Counted from the first letter of the stretch, positions 22,003 through 35,407 are shown. The stretch is DNA of 64,000 bases from Wolfiporia cocos (GCA_029448655.1 JACCLO010000012.1:310001-374000); one strand, 5' to 3'. Notes: generated by a model not told the origin, from the letters alone. Made by a program: numbers and translations.

Positions 22003-22438
22003 TGTCACAGATCTTGTGACATGGATCAACCGGCTCTACCCCGGGTCGATCCTCGTTACTTACAGTCTAGCTGATACGCTTAGCCACTAGTCTACGGTGG
22101 CCGCCTCACCAGCGGTCACGTGACGTCTGTATTGTATGTAGGTCACATGTACTTAGGGAAGCGCCTTACAGCGCACGGGCCTGCTAGTTTAGGGTAGCCA
22201 CGTCTTGCGTAGTTACCGGCTCCCCTTTGTATATATACGTCAACGCTGAGGTCTTATACCTCAGCTCTATCAATCTCGACCTAGGGGCGCGTGTGCCCCC
22301 GGTCCTACTCTGCCATCCTTGTGTGCTCCCATGGCTGTCGCCCCCAACAACTACTTAGTTACCCCTTTCTAAGTAACGACTTAGCCACATACCAGGAGAC
22401 ATAGTGATGACACGACATAGTTGAGTTATACCGTGTCA
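22003..22438 (+). mobile_element. Solo LTR-like element, tRNA-like family D
   Basis: 436 bp, TGTCACAGATCTTGTGACA start (itself a snap-back) and CCGTGTCA end, duplication AGTAG (21998-22002, 22439-22443). Palindrome GCTGAGGT-CTTAT-ACCTCAGC (22245-22265). Confidence 0.88.
22026..22107 (-). other. tRNA-like A/B box block in an LTR
   Basis: On the minus strand: GACTAGTGGCTAAGCG (A box, like tRNA-Asp/Glu heads) and GAGGATCGACCC (B-box-like), then GGGGTAGAGCCGG. It lies about 20 nt from the LTR 5' end and reads outward. Confidence 0.65.
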
Positions 22439-22499
22439 AGTAGTCAAGATAGTAGAGGGGGCTCAGGGGGGCAAGCATGTATGATGGTGAGATATGGTC

Positions 22500-23583
22500 A
22501 TAGGGTGATAGTCCCAATGACAAGGATAATCATTCTAAGGTACTAGACCTTAGAGTGGTCATATATACATGAGGGGGGCACTACGCTAATGGGGCCTACC
22601 CTGAAGTCTGTCACAATCCTAGTGACGTCTCAGGCTGCTGGCGCAGAGTCCAAAGGGGAACCCAAACTAAAGGGCTATAAGCCAGTGGGGTGCATATTTC
22701 AAACAGCTAGAGGCGAGTCTTCAGGAGGATAGGATGGGAAATCGCCCCCATAGTGATTGGCTTCACTACTTAGATTGCTAAGTCTAAGGCCTTCAGGGTG
22801 CTTAAACCTACTGCTTATATACATGCAAGACCTGTAACTACTAGTCATAAGGTTAGCCCTAAAGTAGAGGGTCTGTGCGCATGGTATGGTGTCATAATTG
22901 CCAGTAATGGTGACATATCTGTGTTGTGATGGTGCCACAGTAATGTAGGTGTCTGCTGAGTAAGGTGACTTTATGTGTCATATGTCAATAGTCAGCGGGC
23001 CACTATGTAATACCTGTATGGTAAGCGGGCCGTGCTAAGTATAGATCCATGAGGTCACTATGATGTCAGTAATGACAAGGTCTAGTCAAGGCCAGACCAA
23101 TGATGTTACTAATGATGTAGTTATGGTGCCTAACAATGTCTAGGCTTAGAATGGATAGATAGAATCACCTGACAAGGTGCCTGTGATGGTGCCTGGTGCT
23201 GCAATCTAATCTGAGAGTTTAGTAGATCATGTGACCTCAATTGAGTAGGTCATGTGATCTAATATTCTGCTACCACCTTCCAGAGACCTGGGTGAGGTAG
23301 ATGCTGATGTTCTGAGTGCTTAGGGTCAATAGTACAACTGCTGCACGACTTTAATTCTGCTGTAGTAGAATATGAGGGAATGCCCCGGATAAATCTGTGA
23401 CAAAGTCATAAGGTCTGTGCAGCCAGTAATGGCATTGCTAAGACCATATTGTAACTAAGGTGAATGTCATAGTGTATATGTAATATAATCAGGCACCAGT
23501 AATGGCACCTGACAAACATGTCATATGCTTGCTGACTAAGCAGCAAGTGTATATCACCCTAAGGTGCCAGTAATGGTGCTAGG
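22500..23583 (-). mobile_element. Older LTR-like copy around the insertion at 22609
   Basis: Both flanks of the 22609 copy belong to one minus-strand LTR of the 33970 / 43518 family: palindrome TCTAAGGT/ACCTTAGA (about 22534), reversed TATA at 22561, and CCAGTAATGGC motifs after 23402. Ends not fixed. Confidence 0.5.
22609..23402 (-). mobile_element. Solo LTR-like element
   Basis: 794 bp, TGTCACAATCC ... AAATCTGTGACA, duplication AAGTC (22604-22608, 23403-23407). Reversed TATATACATG at about 22817. Confidence 0.84.
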
Positions 23584-24121
23584 TGTCACAGATTTATCTG
23601 TGATGTCACCTAGTTACTTTTCTTCATCATTTTAGGTATCCTACTGTGTGCCCTAGCACCCTGGGGCCTACATCGATAGTAGCACTGCCCTTAAGTGCCC
23701 TCCCATCTTGCCTTGATAGTAAATTAGATGACTATAGGTATAGATGCCTGGTCAGTGCCTAATACTTACATCATTAGGATTACATACATGACAACACCCC
23801 CTAGCTATGCCTTTACAGGCCATGCACAGACACTGTTGTTTAGGATAGACACTAGCGTACTGCTATGCCCTCATGTATATACCTCACAGGTTCTGAGGCT
23901 TATACCTCAGAACTAGTATTTTCATCATTGGGCCTGAGAGGCCCCTCTACTTCTGTACTGCATGTGCTGGCACTGCCTCAACCCATCGTCTGCTAGTCTG
24001 GGGCCTATACTGGCATGTGCACCTTGCGGCATACCTCTCTGATGTTGACTTAGCAGCTGCCATCTTAGGGCTTTGGAGTACCCCCAGCAGGGCTGGTCAC
24101 ACAGTATGTCATACTGTGACA
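23584..24121 (+). mobile_element. LTR-like element abutting a gypsy pol fragment
   Basis: TGTCACAGATTTATCTGTGA ... CATACTGTGACA. Palindrome GTTCTGAGG-CTTATA-CCTCAGAAC (23890-23913). The flanks CTAGG and AAGAA do not match. The next base is mid-RNase H of a pol gene, so this is not a 5' LTR with its own body; probably a recombinant junction. Confidence 0.65.
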
Positions 24122-25964
24122 AAGAACAGCTGTTCAGAATCAAAGCTGAGTCTTCCAACTACACCACAGAAGCTGTTCTTTCGCAATTGGACCCCATGGA
24201 CCAAAAGTGGCACCCAGTAGCCTTCTATCTGAAATCTCTTTCTGTGCCGGAAAGAAATTACAAAATCTATGACATAGAATTATTGGCAATAATTCACAAT
24301 CTAGAAGAATGGTGTCATTACCTGGAAGGACACCCACTCCAATCTGAAATATGGTCAGACCACCTGAACCTTACACATTTCGAAATGGCACAAAAGTTGA
24401 CCTGGCAACAAGCACGTTGGAGTTTATATCTGATAAGATTTAACTTTGAAATGCATCATAAAGCAGGGAAAACTATGTTAATGGCAGACCCTCTATCCAG
24501 GAGGCCAGACCATGAAGAGGGGGCAGAACTTGACAATTGTGATCAAATATTACTAAAAGTGAAATATTTCATAGTTCATGCACCAGAAGTAGTACATGAG
24601 GCATAGAATGCAAATAACGATGACCTGCTCCAAGAAATACGGAAAGCCCTTCTTGATGATAAGATCACTAATGACTACAGAAAGCTGCTAGAAAGCAGCC
24701 CTAAGGAGTTTGACACACGCAACAAACTAGCACTCAACCGGGGGAAGGGGGCTCGCTCAAAGGCACCTTCCTGGTCCCGGAAACACTAGCCGTCAAAGGC
24801 CAAGACAAGTCTGAGGTTTACGCTCAAGACTGTCTGGCATATATACTCCTAAGTTGTTTGTACATGTGTACGGGGGCTCTGGGGCGTCTACGTACTGGTA
24901 TCTAACTGGCTATGAGCTACGGGCCGGTAATGGCATCGGAGCGTGTGATGTCCATGGCGACGTAGCGTATAAGGGGCGGATCTAATGAGTAGCCAATCGG
25001 TCGGGTTCGATCAGTGGTTCTCGTCGATTGTAGGTGCGCCGGTAATGGCGGGGTTCTAAGTCCGTGATCGGGCGTGGTCTGCCACGATCGGGTATACGAC
25101 CGGTGTTCCTCGTTGGTCGTGTGCATGCCAGTAATGGCGGTGGTGATTGCTAAGGTTTGTCAATCGGGGTCTGCCGTCCCACGGGCAGTAGTCTATACAG
25201 GTTGTGGTCAGAGGACGCGTCAGGGGCCTCTGTTCCCGAAGTTACGGTACTGAGGGTCGATCGTTCACGGCCCGGGTTCCCAGAGGTCGCGGTACTGGAG
25301 GGAAGCCATAGCGTGGACTCGTAGACTAAGGTCTAATGCCTGTAATGGGGAGTGTCCGTGCGGTAGGGACGTGAGGTGGTAGGTTTAGTGTTTCGGGTCA
25401 CGTGCGAGTGTAGGTCGTGCCCCTAGCCGGCGTATAGCGTATTGTACGGTGGCGGTTTAGCCTGAGTGTGTGCGCAAGGCGTACTGTCGTGCTATCGTAG
25501 CCTGTTGGACTCTAGGGGTCGACTCGTGACTCCGGGGTTTAGGGACTAGGCAGCGTATGGCTCATGCTGCCGGGACTTGGACTGAGTTTAGGGTTAGACT
25601 GCTGGTGGCCTGCTAGTGCCCGTAGTGTCCTGTATAGCGGAGGGCTCCTACTAGTGTTGCCGTGGGATTCCAGCTGGGCTTGGATAGAGTGCTGTAGCGT
25701 GCGTAAGGCGTGAATGGGGTGTCAACCTAGGGTGTTCTACTAGGCTTTGAAATTGGCTTGTGACAGAGTTCAGAAAGGATCTTAAAGAATGGAACTTGAG
25801 GCAGGACTTCTTCTCTATAAGGGAGAAGTCTATTGTACCTAAGAAACCAGAAGATCTGAGATGCCGTGTTGTAGAAATACATCATGATCACATCACAGCT
25901 GGGCACTTCAGATGTTGGAAAACATATAAACTGCTCACATGGAACTACTGGTGGCCTGGAATGT
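24122..25964 (+). pseudogene. Ty3/gypsy pol fragment: RNase H to integrase zinc finger, interrupted at 24711
   Basis: RNase H landmarks: WHPVAFYLKSLSVPERNY, YDIELLAIIHNLEEW, EIWSDHLNLTHF, LMADPLSRRPDH. A TAG at 24604 interrupts the frame (GCA TAG AAT), possibly from CAG. Removing the LTR at 24711 and one GAGTT rejoins the frame into the integrase N-terminal HHCC region (VEIHHDHITAGHF, WNYWWPGM). The cysteine pair and everything after are lost at 25965, where another LTR starts. Confidence 0.88.
24711..25765 (-). mobile_element. Solo LTR-like element, family E, inside gypsy pol
   Basis: 1,055 bp, TGACACACGC ... GCTTGTGACA, duplication GAGTT (24706-24710, 25766-25770). Reversed TATATACTC at about 24839. 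GC-rich compared with other copies, with several GCCGGTAATGGC-type motifs. Confidence 0.87.
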
Positions 25965-26630
25965 TGTCACAGATTTATCTGTTCTCTAATTTTCCCTGTA
26001 TTTTTCATAGTTTCTTCGCATTTATTCCGAATTATTCTTCAACATCTGCACTTATCCTGTATCTAAACTATACTTAAGCTACCGTGCCGCTGTACCAAAC
26101 CATAACCTCGTAGATCACTCACGTGACCATCCCCACACTAGACGTCTTATCGTATCTCTAACCACGCTACCTATTTCATCACATGATACTATCTCCAGCA
26201 ACATTAGCGCTGCCACGTCATTACTGACATCACCGTTCCAGACTCTGGGCAGAGTCCGGACCCACATCACGTTTCTAACGTAGACGCCTTACTCACGTAT
26301 CGTCATACCAATGACATATCCCGACCGGCCTATGACTCAGCCCGGGATCCCCATATCACAAGCTTTGGACGCCCCATAGACACCGCCATTACCGGCCTGT
26401 GCCCTACACCCTACTGTATCGTTAGTCCTACCTAGAGTACCAGGGGTCCTACATTGTATGTATATAAGCTTGCATTCTCTGGCGGCTATTGCCCCAGAAC
26501 TATCAACTTCGTTACCCAGCGACAACACTCTTGCTTAACAAGCAACAACTACTTAGTCTCTTAGCTCCGTCTAACAACAAGACCATACAAGTAAGTGTTT
26601 CGTTACAGTAGTCCTAGCCTTATTCCCGTT
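25965..26630 (+). mobile_element. LTR-like element, 3' end unresolved
   Basis: Begins TGTCACAGATTTATCTG, left flank AATGT. TATATAAG near 26462. No 3' terminus before the next copy at 26631; 27663-27745 may be its continuation. Confidence 0.55.
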
Positions 26631-27662
26631 TGTCACAGATTTATCTGGGGCTTACAGCATTTTTCCTATGATTATAGCAATTTATCCGGGATTTATATGT
26701 CTAACTACAAGTTATCTACGGGTTAACTCCCATTGCCATACGACAAGCTCTTAACTGGGCTTATCAACCACATGACCAGCTTATACAACGCTACGTCACA
26801 AGACTAATGACATCATCGCTAAGGCAACGTGCATTGCTGTGCCTCAACCTGCGAATGCGTCATACAAGTCTAGACAATAGCATCGTCACCGCTACGTCAT
26901 CCGGTCTCGCCCTCACGAGCTAGACCAACCACGTCATAAGATCCTAGATCACAATGACAACCGAGCGCGGCACGCTCGCATAATAATGTCAACACGACCA
27001 TACAGCATAATATTAGCATCAAGGCAATATCGCTATAGGTCACGGCCTTCTCGGCCTCCCACGGACTCGGCGTTCTCCAAGTCCCGGGCTTCTGCCATCA
27101 CGGCGTTGCCCAAACACCGGACCTCGCCTCACGGCTAAGTCCAACACATGTCCCGGTTACCATCCGGTCCGGACATATCATATGCTACGGTACAACCATG
27201 TCCAATAGCATAACGACCTTGGCGTCTCGCCTTGGTCATCACACGAAGACCGGCCAATCGCCATTATACCTCACGGTATCTGGCAACCGGCTTCCCTTAT
27301 ACCCGGGCTGTGCCCGCGTTACAACCAGATAACTAACAAATCCCTCTCCTACTATTGGTGTGGCCATTAGGGCCCATCATGGCCATTGTAGATAGAGTCC
27401 TAAAACATCAGATAAGATAGCGCTTCGCCCCTTGGCAAAGCCACATAACCCGGTAAGGACATAGCTAGCTAGTAGCACGTGACCTTCCCATAAAACATGT
27501 ATATAATAGTAGGGCTAGACGCCTTTACACTCTAGTTCTATTATTCTCGGCTTGCGCCGTAGAATAACTCTCACCATCCTGCTGCGCTGGTTACCTCCTC
27601 TCCAAGTTGCCTTATTACTCAAGAATATAGGCCTTGGTGAGTCCCACAGGTAGTCTGTGTCA
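26631..27662 (+). mobile_element. Solo LTR-like element, family A
   Basis: 1,032 bp, TGTCACAGATTTATCTGGGG ... TAGTCTGTGTCA, duplication CCGTT (26626-26630, 27663-27667). TATATAA near 27501. Confidence 0.88.
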
Positions 27663-27745
27663 CCGTTGTCGTTGTTCGATTGTTGTTCAGGTTAGGTGTG
27701 AGGACTGGATGTTCATGGGGTGGAGGGTTTCACCAAGGTGGATAG

Positions 27746-28782
27746 TGTCACAGATTTATCTAGGGCTTACAGCATTTTCCCTACAATTATAGCAATTTAT
27801 CCAGGATTTATACGTCTAACTACAAGTTATCTATGGATTAACTCCCATTGCCACATCACAAGTCCTTAACTGGGCTTATCGCTTACATCAGCACTAAACA
27901 CACTACTAAGCACACATGACAAAGCATAACACGCTAGTCAAGACTAATGACAACATCGCTAAGGCAACGTGCATCGCTGTGCCTCTTCCGCAATACGTCA
28001 CATAAGTCCAGACATAAGCAACGTCATCGCTACGTCACCGGTCTCACCCGTAAGAACTAGACCACCCACACGTCATAAGGTCCTAGACCATAATGACATC
28101 ACGAGCACGCCATTCTCGCACAACCATGGCATCATAGCTAAACATAGCCGCAAGGCTATATTGCTATTGGACCGGCCCTCACGGACCGTCCTCATGGATC
28201 GGCCCTTGCCAATCCCCGGTCTTCTGCCATCACGGCGAAGCCCAACCTCTGGACCTAGCCTCACGGCTTAGTCCAACACATGCCCCGGTAACCATCTGGT
28301 CCGGGCATAACACATGCTACGGTACCTCTTGGCCCAATAGCATTGCTACCTTGGCGTCTCGCCTTGGTCAGCACACAAGGTCCGACCAATTGCCATTATA
28401 CCGCAAGGTACCGGCAATCGGCCTTCCCATATACCCAGGCTGCGCCCGCGTTATCACAAAGTAAACCAGCAAATCCCTCTCCTACTATTGGTGCGGCCAT
28501 TACCGGCCCATCACGGCCATTGTAGATAGAGTCCATAAACAACAGATAAGATAAGCTTCGCCTGCTGGCAAAGCCACATAACCCGGAATGGAATGTACTA
28601 GCTAGTAGCACGTGACCATCCCTTAAACATGTATATAATAATAGGGCTAGACGCCTTTATGTCTTTAGTTCTATTATTCTCGGCTTGCGCCGTAGAATAA
28701 CCTATCATATCCTGCTGCGCTGGGTCTATCCCTCTCCAAGTCACCTTAGTACCTCAAGACTATAGGCTTGGTGAGTCCCACG
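27746..28782 (+). mobile_element. Family-A LTR, 3' end truncated
   Basis: Same family as 26631; left flank GATAG. It ends at GGTGAGTCCCAC, followed by unrelated sequence instead of the usual ~15-bp terminus. Confidence 0.7.
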
Positions 28783-29715
28783 GTAATTCTTCATGATTGT
28801 TATCCCTACTGTGGGAATGTACGATGGTATTTTTACGGGTAATTGGTCTGTTACTAGTACGTTGTTTGGTGTCATTATGCCCTATTCAGGTAGGTTAGGC
28901 GTGGGATAGTAAGCCAAAAAGGCTTATGGGGCATTTTACTGCCATTGGGGATTCCATTGCATGGATGAAATAGGGTTGTGCACCCCCCCTTCAAGGTCGT
29001 ATCTCCCGATAGACCCTATCCTGGTTTTGTTTGTTTTTTAAAGAGGTTAAACTTCCTCTATAACCCTAATATGGGTGGGTGGACGTGGGCCTAGGTTCCT
29101 TTTTCAGGTGTTTGCAGGCTCGTATTCTGTGGTGCCGAGATCACATATTGTCGGTGAGGGACTAAGACGTTCCCAGGGTCTCAGTGGTATGCCTTGTGAC
29201 TTGTTGATGAGTTTCTCAGGCTCATTTGAGTCGGTAGGCGGTGTTCGGATTTGCGAAGAGTGTCGCAGGCTTCCATAAGCCAACAGATTAGTCGTGAACC
29301 GATTTGCTAAGTCAGTTTGACTCGTCCTAAAGCCGGGGCTCGGCTGTTACTCCTGAGGATTTTCCAGTTTCCTTTTGGAGCCTTTTGGCGGACTTGTCCC
29401 GTTACTGAATCTGTGTGGGTGCGTTTCCTTTTCCGGTTGGTTTCTCCCACAGAAACACGGTTGGTGAGGATAAATCGTGACGTCAAGTCATGAGGACGTG
29501 AGTTGTCCATGAACAAATATTCCATTTGAGCAAGTGACGGTGTTTGTCGATTAACATGGGGGTGTCCGGGAATGGGTACATCCGGATTGTGTGTGACGAG
29601 TCGAAATGCGATTGGTCGACTGTCTTGGAGTTTTTTGGTAATAGAAGTTTCTCCGCTTCTCCTCTACCTTTCGGCTTCTAGCTTATATAGCTGCTTAGGA
29701 AAACCGTTTCCCCTT
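28783..29715. other. Unassigned segment, possible retroelement interior
   Basis: No convincing protein. T-rich tracts ending in CAGG occur at about 28887 and 29106. Continues after the LTR at 29716. Confidence 0.3.
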
Positions 29716-30739
29716 TGACACAGACTAGCTGTGGGACTCACCACCTATTGGTGAGGGAATAGGCGACGAAGTAGCTAGCTAGCGCAGCAGGATATGAGAG
29801 GTTATTCTACGGCGCAAGCCGAGAATAATAGAACTAGAGTTATAAAGGTGTCTAGCCCTATGGTTATATACATGTTTATGGGAAGGTCACGTGCTACTAG
29901 CTAGCTATGTCCTTACCGGGTTATGTGGCTTTGCCAAGTGGCGAAGCTTATCTTATCAGTTGTTTATGGACTCTATCTACAATGGCCGTGATGGGCCCTA
30001 ATGGCCGCACCAATAGTAGGAGAGGGATTTGCTGGTTTATTGTTAGTAATGCGGGCGCAGCCCGGGTATAAGGGAAGCCGGTTGCCGGATACCGTGAGGT
30101 ATAATGGCTATTGGCCGGTCTTCGTGTGATGACCAAGGCGAGGCGCCGAGGTCGTTATGCTATTGGACTATGTAGTACCGTAGCATGTGTTATGTCCGGA
30201 CTGGAAGGTTACCGGGACATGTGTTGGACTTAGCCGTGAGGCGAGGTCCGGTGTTTGGGCAACGCCGTGATGGCAGAAGCCCGGGACTTGGTATGTACCG
30301 AGTCCGTGGGAGGCCGAGGAGGCCGTGACCTATAGCGATATTGCCGTGTTGCTAATATTATGCTGTATGGTCGTGTTGACATTATTATGCGAGCGTGCCG
30401 CGCTCAGCCTGTCATTGTGATCTAGGATCTTATGACGTGGCAGGTCTAGCTCTGACGGGCGAGACCTAGTGACGTAGCCAGTGACGATGCTATTGTCTAG
30501 ACGTATATGACGTATTGCGGATATCGGACCGTAAGGTTACCGATGATAGTGCGATGATATCATTAGTCTTGTGACGTAGCGGTGTCTAGGCTGGTCATGT
30601 GGTTGATAAGCCCAGTTAAGAGCTTGTCGTATGGCAATGGGAGTTAACCCGTAGATAACGTGTAGTGAGACGTATAAATCCCGGATAAATTGCTATAATC
30701 ATAGGAAAAATGCTGTAAGCCCCAGATAAATCTGTGACA
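29716..30739 (-). mobile_element. Solo LTR-like element, family A
   Basis: 1,024 bp, TGACACAGACTAGCTG ... AAATCTGTGACA, duplication CCCTT (29711-29715, 30740-30744). Reversed TATATACATG near 29862. Confidence 0.88.
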
Positions 30740-30744
30740 CCCTT

Positions 30745-32391
30745 CCTCTATCACATAATTGCTAACCCTTTTTAGGGATTCCAGCTGATTATTTTGTACG
30801 CTTGCTCCATGCCTGATAGCATTTTTTATTTTAAGACGGGCGTCACTCCATCTCTTCTTAGCGGGACTGCACTCCTTTTCAGGTAGTCGTTTCCCATGCT
30901 AAGGTCCACCCCCGCCGTTCAAAAAGTGTGTATGGTGCAAAAATGACTGCTTAAATCCAATGTTTTCCTTTTCAGGATCAAAGGCCTTTTGGCTAATTGG
31001 ACTGCCAATGCCTTAAGGGGCAATTAACTTGGTATATGGCAATTCCCACGGTCTATAGTAAATGCATATGTTATTCCTTAGCATACTAGTTTCTACGTCG
31101 TACAGGTATAGTGTCGTTTTTCGATTAACTATATACCTTAATATAAAAGGCGAGCTTATATGTACAGCTTATGTCTTTACTGGGCTTGATAACTCAGGAA
31201 CTGGACGGTGATGTAGGAGTCCAACAGGATACATGCATTTTAACTAGTTCCTAACTACCTTTACAGGTTATGTAACTACAGGTTTACTAGTGCTAAACTA
31301 CTTATTTACCGACTACCTGGGGTGCCAGGGATACCTGAATGAAGCAAGTCATGAGCACGGCTTGTACTCAGTGGTCGCAAAACACAAGAAGAACGGGGGC
31401 AGGGATGATAGGGCTGGCTCTTGAACGCCGGCACACGGAAGTCGACTTGTCGGCCTCTTCATCGATGCGCATGACCCTGTGGCAAAAGCCGGGGATATTC
31501 GCATGCAGCTTGATGCAGAGGTGCCTGCTCCAGGGGTAGATCTGGTGACTGCCAGGCTTGACAGCTGGGTCACATGGTTGGGAGGAGGATACGTGGTCAT
31601 CCCTTCACAGGGAATGACCAGAAACTGCTGGGTATTGCACCCCTTGCAGAGCCACGTGCCAACGCAGTGTGGCTGCCTTCTACAGTTACCCCAGAGAGCC
31701 ACAAGGTGCAGAATCACCGTCACCCAGAGGACGCGAGGCAGTTTCCCTTGCGGGTGACTCCTCTTCTGGCAATTGCCTCTGATAACTCTCTATAGGGGGT
31801 ACGCATGCCGAGCTGCCCGGAGGACTTATGCTGTTGGCTACCACATTAAACCTCAGCCGGGGACTGCTTGCGACAGACCCCACCACACCGCACTTTATTT
31901 GCAGGAGCAGCGTGGGTCCCTTATGCCTGGGAATTGGCTGTGGAAGATTTCCACATGGACTAGGGGTGCCGACTAGGTCAGTGCCTCCCCACACCATTGG
32001 GTACCATGGCGTCCAGACTCCCTTTGCAGGAAAGTCCTTGCATGCTGGGGGGCTGACACGCACAGGCACCAACCCCCTTTGAGGTACCCTGGGTCTCAAC
32101 CACATGCAGCCCATATCCTTTTCAGGAAAGGGCTGCGTCTCCTTACCCCTGGAGTCTGGGGTCACAGGGCAAGCGCTGCTGATTAGGCAAGCACTGCCCC
32201 ACTGGTTGGTCTGGCAACCATCCTTTGCAGGGGGTGCCGCGCTGATGTATCCCCCAGAACCCAACCGCAGAAGCCATATAACCCTTTTCAGGGAGACAGA
32301 GGGCTGGGGGCGCATCTCAGAGGCCTAGAGGGGAAAAACCCCAGGGGCAGCCATCAAGGCAAGCCCAGGGGGGTAGGTAGTTCTATTCTTA
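30745..32391. other. Unassigned segment with recurrent acceptor-like TTTTCAGG sites
   Basis: Small frames on both strands match nothing recognised (the longest is 209 codons, minus, 31686-32315). CCTTTTCAGG-like sites recur at about 30875, 30967, 32117 and 32285, with CCTTTGCAGG at 32022 and 32222. GC-rich from 31400. Confidence 0.3.
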
Positions 32392-33307
32392 TGACACAGT
32401 CTATCTGTGGGACTCACCACCTATGGGTCTTGATCAGACAAAGGGGGCGAGGGATAGAGAGACAGCGCAGCAGGGTGAGAGATGCTTCTACACCGCACAC
32501 TGAGAAGAATAGAACTAAGATATCAAGGTGTCTAGCCTTGGTCTTAAATATGTACAGGGATAGGTCATGTGCTACTAACTAGTATGCCTACCCTAAACGA
32601 GTGGTCAGTGCGCCCTAACGGCGATACTGCTAAGTCACTACTCTACAATGGCCATGGTCCGCCAGTAATGGCCGGACCAACAGTAATAAGGAGAGTGGTG
32701 GTGCCACCTTTTGGTTAGGCATGTGAATACGGGCGCAGCCTGGGTATATGGTTGACTGGTACTCTGGTACGTTGAGGGACTATGGCTATTCGCCAGGTCC
32801 TGGATGACTCAAGCCGAGAAGGCCGAGTGACGTCATGGGCCAGTGTTATGGACGGACCAGTGGTGACGTGGGAGCGAGGCCTGTTTGGCTGGCTTGGAGT
32901 GTGGGCAACACCGAGGCTAGAAGCACAGAGCTTCGTGAATGCTGGTAATGTGTGATGGTTGTTAGGCTTCTCAGCTTGATGGACCAATGAGGCACGGAGC
33001 TTAGTCAGCTGTTGTGCCATGTTGCCATTATTATGCGAGTGGTGCTCGCTGACATAAGGAGCCTGGTCGACTTGTGGACTCTAGACTCTATGACGTGGTG
33101 TGACGTAGCTTGGTTGGGCCTTGCGGCTAGACTGGAGCTATAGGTCACAGGAGGGATAAGGCCTATTCGGCCAGTAGGTTCTGTTGTATAACCTCGGCAG
33201 GTGCGGCATTGTGGGATAAGTCCTGGATAACTTCGTAGAGGCTGTAGAAGGGCCAGATAAGGTGCTAAAATGTGCAAAAATATGCTATATGTCCCAAATC
33301 TGTGACA
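32392..33307 (-). mobile_element. LTR-like element, family A2
   Basis: 916 bp, TGACACAGTCTATCTG ... AAATCTGTGACA. The flanks TCTTA and TGACA do not match, so the two ends may come from different insertion events. Confidence 0.72.
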
Positions 33308-33969
33308 TGACATGCTAAGGTTATATTATGCTGATAGTTCTGTAGATACTACTGCCTTTGGAATGTTACAACAGGTTAATCTTGCTTTGGCTGGGATGTT
33401 GGAGAAGTTTGTGATACTTTGCTGGCTTGTTTGGGGCTCAGACAAACAGTGCTGAAAATCACAATGAAGTATGAAATTTGAAGCCCATCACTTAAGGCAT
33501 TCAAACCCATTGGGGCTAGTGCCTGTACATATGCTAAGGTGCCTATTTTGTGCACTACCAGCTGATAAGTAAAAACCCATTCAACAAATTTTCTATGCTT
33601 GCCTACTTATGTAATCACTTTGCATTTAATGCATGTTGCCAAATATGACAACATTTCACAGTCAAAACAGGTATTTTGTTGTCTATTTTGTTGTCAATTA
33701 TGTGGCTGATAAGTCTGTATGGGTTAGAAATGTCCTGTGTTTGAAACAAGATAGATTCTGTTTCCAGTTCTTGGTATACAAGAGTTTTCTTGGGTCAGGA
33801 ATCCAATGGAGATGTCAATGTTTGTCATATCTTGCTGGTTTAATCAATATTCAATATCTTTTCATCTGGGACATATCACAAACTGGGGAGCATCTAAGGT
33901 GGAGGTATCATGTAGCATAGGATGGTTAGCCAGCTACTACTCAAGTGCATAGCCATGTTGTTATGGCCA
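33308..33969. other. AT-rich segment, nothing recognised
   Basis: CpG-poor. One 95-codon frame (33633-33920) resembles nothing known. Confidence 0.3.
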
Positions 33970-35407
33970 GAGACAAGCCCTCAGTCTAGTATGCATGATG
34001 ACACAGATCTACCTGTGGGACTCACCTAGCCGCTATCCTTAGGTATTAGGGCGACTAGAGGAGGAGGATAGACCCAGTGCAGCAGTTGCTAATGGAAGTA
34101 GCGCAGCGGCGTAGCCGAGAATGCTTGGGACTACTGATAGTAGTCCGCCGGGGAGTACCTATGGTACTCCGCCTATGGGCACTCAGGGTGAAGACGATAG
34201 AATAGAACTAAAGTATGGAGCGCTTGGCTCCTACTTAAATACATGTATGTGGAGAGGTCATGTGCTACTGTATAGTACTACCTTTCCGGGTTATGCGGCT
34301 TTGCCAATGGGCGAAGCTTATCTTATCTGATGTTTTATAGATCCTATCTACAATGGCCGTGTGGGCCGGTAATGGCCGCACCAATAGTAGTGAAGGAGGT
34401 TTATTATTATCTTTGTAACGCGGGCACAGCCCGGGTATAGGAGGCCGAGAAGGCCATGACCTATAGCGATATTGCCTTGATGCTAATATAGTGCTATTTG
34501 GCCGTGTTGCCATTATTATGCGAAGGCGTGGCGTGCCTGAGGTGTCATTATGATCAAAGATCTTATGACGGTGGGAAGCCGAGGAGGCCGACCCAATAGA
34601 ACATTGCTTGGTGGCGATGTTTGGTGTTGTTGACATTATTATGCGAGCGTGCCGCGCTCGGCCTATCCTTATGATCTAGGATCTTATGATGTGGCTGGTC
34701 TTGCTCTAACGGGCAAGACCTATGACGTAGCTATAGTGGTGCTATTGGACCAGAAGGTACCGTAACATTATGTAAGCTGGTCATGTGGTTGATAAGCCCA
34801 GTAAAGAGCTTGTCGTATGGCAATGGGAGTTAACCTGTAGATAACTTGTAGTTAGACGTATAAATCCCGGATAAATTGCTATAATCGTAGGAAAAATGCT
34901 GTAAGCCCCAGATAAATCTGTGACACATGAGCAGAGGAGACAAGACAGGATGGTCACAGCACACAATGATGTTGGAATGGGAGACTAGCTCCTACAATGA
35001 GAATATTAGGTCTGAGGTCTAAGCCTCAGACCATCCAAGGTTATATACAGGGAGCACTGGTGCTACTACTAGCCATGTGTCTATTCTGAAGTCATATGGT
35101 CTGTGCACAGGCTGTAAGGCCGTTGCTACAGAACCGGTATTGTAACTAACATAGGTATGCTAGCACAGATGGGGATATATACTTAGGCACCAGTGATGAG
35201 CCTAGCAGTAAGGTCATGTGATGAGGCACCAGTAATGGTGCCAAGTCATAGTGTAGGGACCCCAGATGTGGGCGTAAGGGTTAGCGTAGCCAGTAGAGGT
35301 GTTAGCGAGGGTCATAGGCTGTTTGTAAGGGCTGCTTGTAGGGCATAGGATGTACTGTAAAGTAAGAAAAATGAATGAATGAATGGTCACCTTTATGACT
35401 TGTGACA
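33970..35407 (-). mobile_element. LTR-like element of the CpG-poor family, interrupted at 33999
   Basis: GGCCA flanks both ends (33965-33969, 35408-35412). The right end is CTTGTGACA; the left end (GAGACAAGCC) is degenerate. Palindrome GGTCTGAGG/CCTCAGACC at about 35011-35034. Contains GGCACC-AGTAAT-GGTGCC (35226-35243). Confidence 0.68.
33999..34925 (-). mobile_element. Solo LTR-like element, family A, nested
   Basis: 927 bp, TGACACAGATCTACC ... AAATCTGTGACA, duplication CATGA (33994-33998, 34926-34930). The related copy at 43518 shows the empty site GTATGCATGAGCAGAGG near 43547. Confidence 0.9.

Noticed and set aside
31686..32315. 209-codon minus-strand open frame as a gene
   Set aside because: No domain, no start or intron signals, overlapping plus frames of similar quality, and it lies between LTRs.
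33633..33920. 95-codon plus-strand frame
   Set aside because: AT-rich, no recognisable motif; kept only as unassigned sequence.
26631..34925. Family-A copies as paired LTRs of one full-length element
   Set aside because: They are in mixed orientation and most have their own different 5-bp duplication, so each is a separate insertion.
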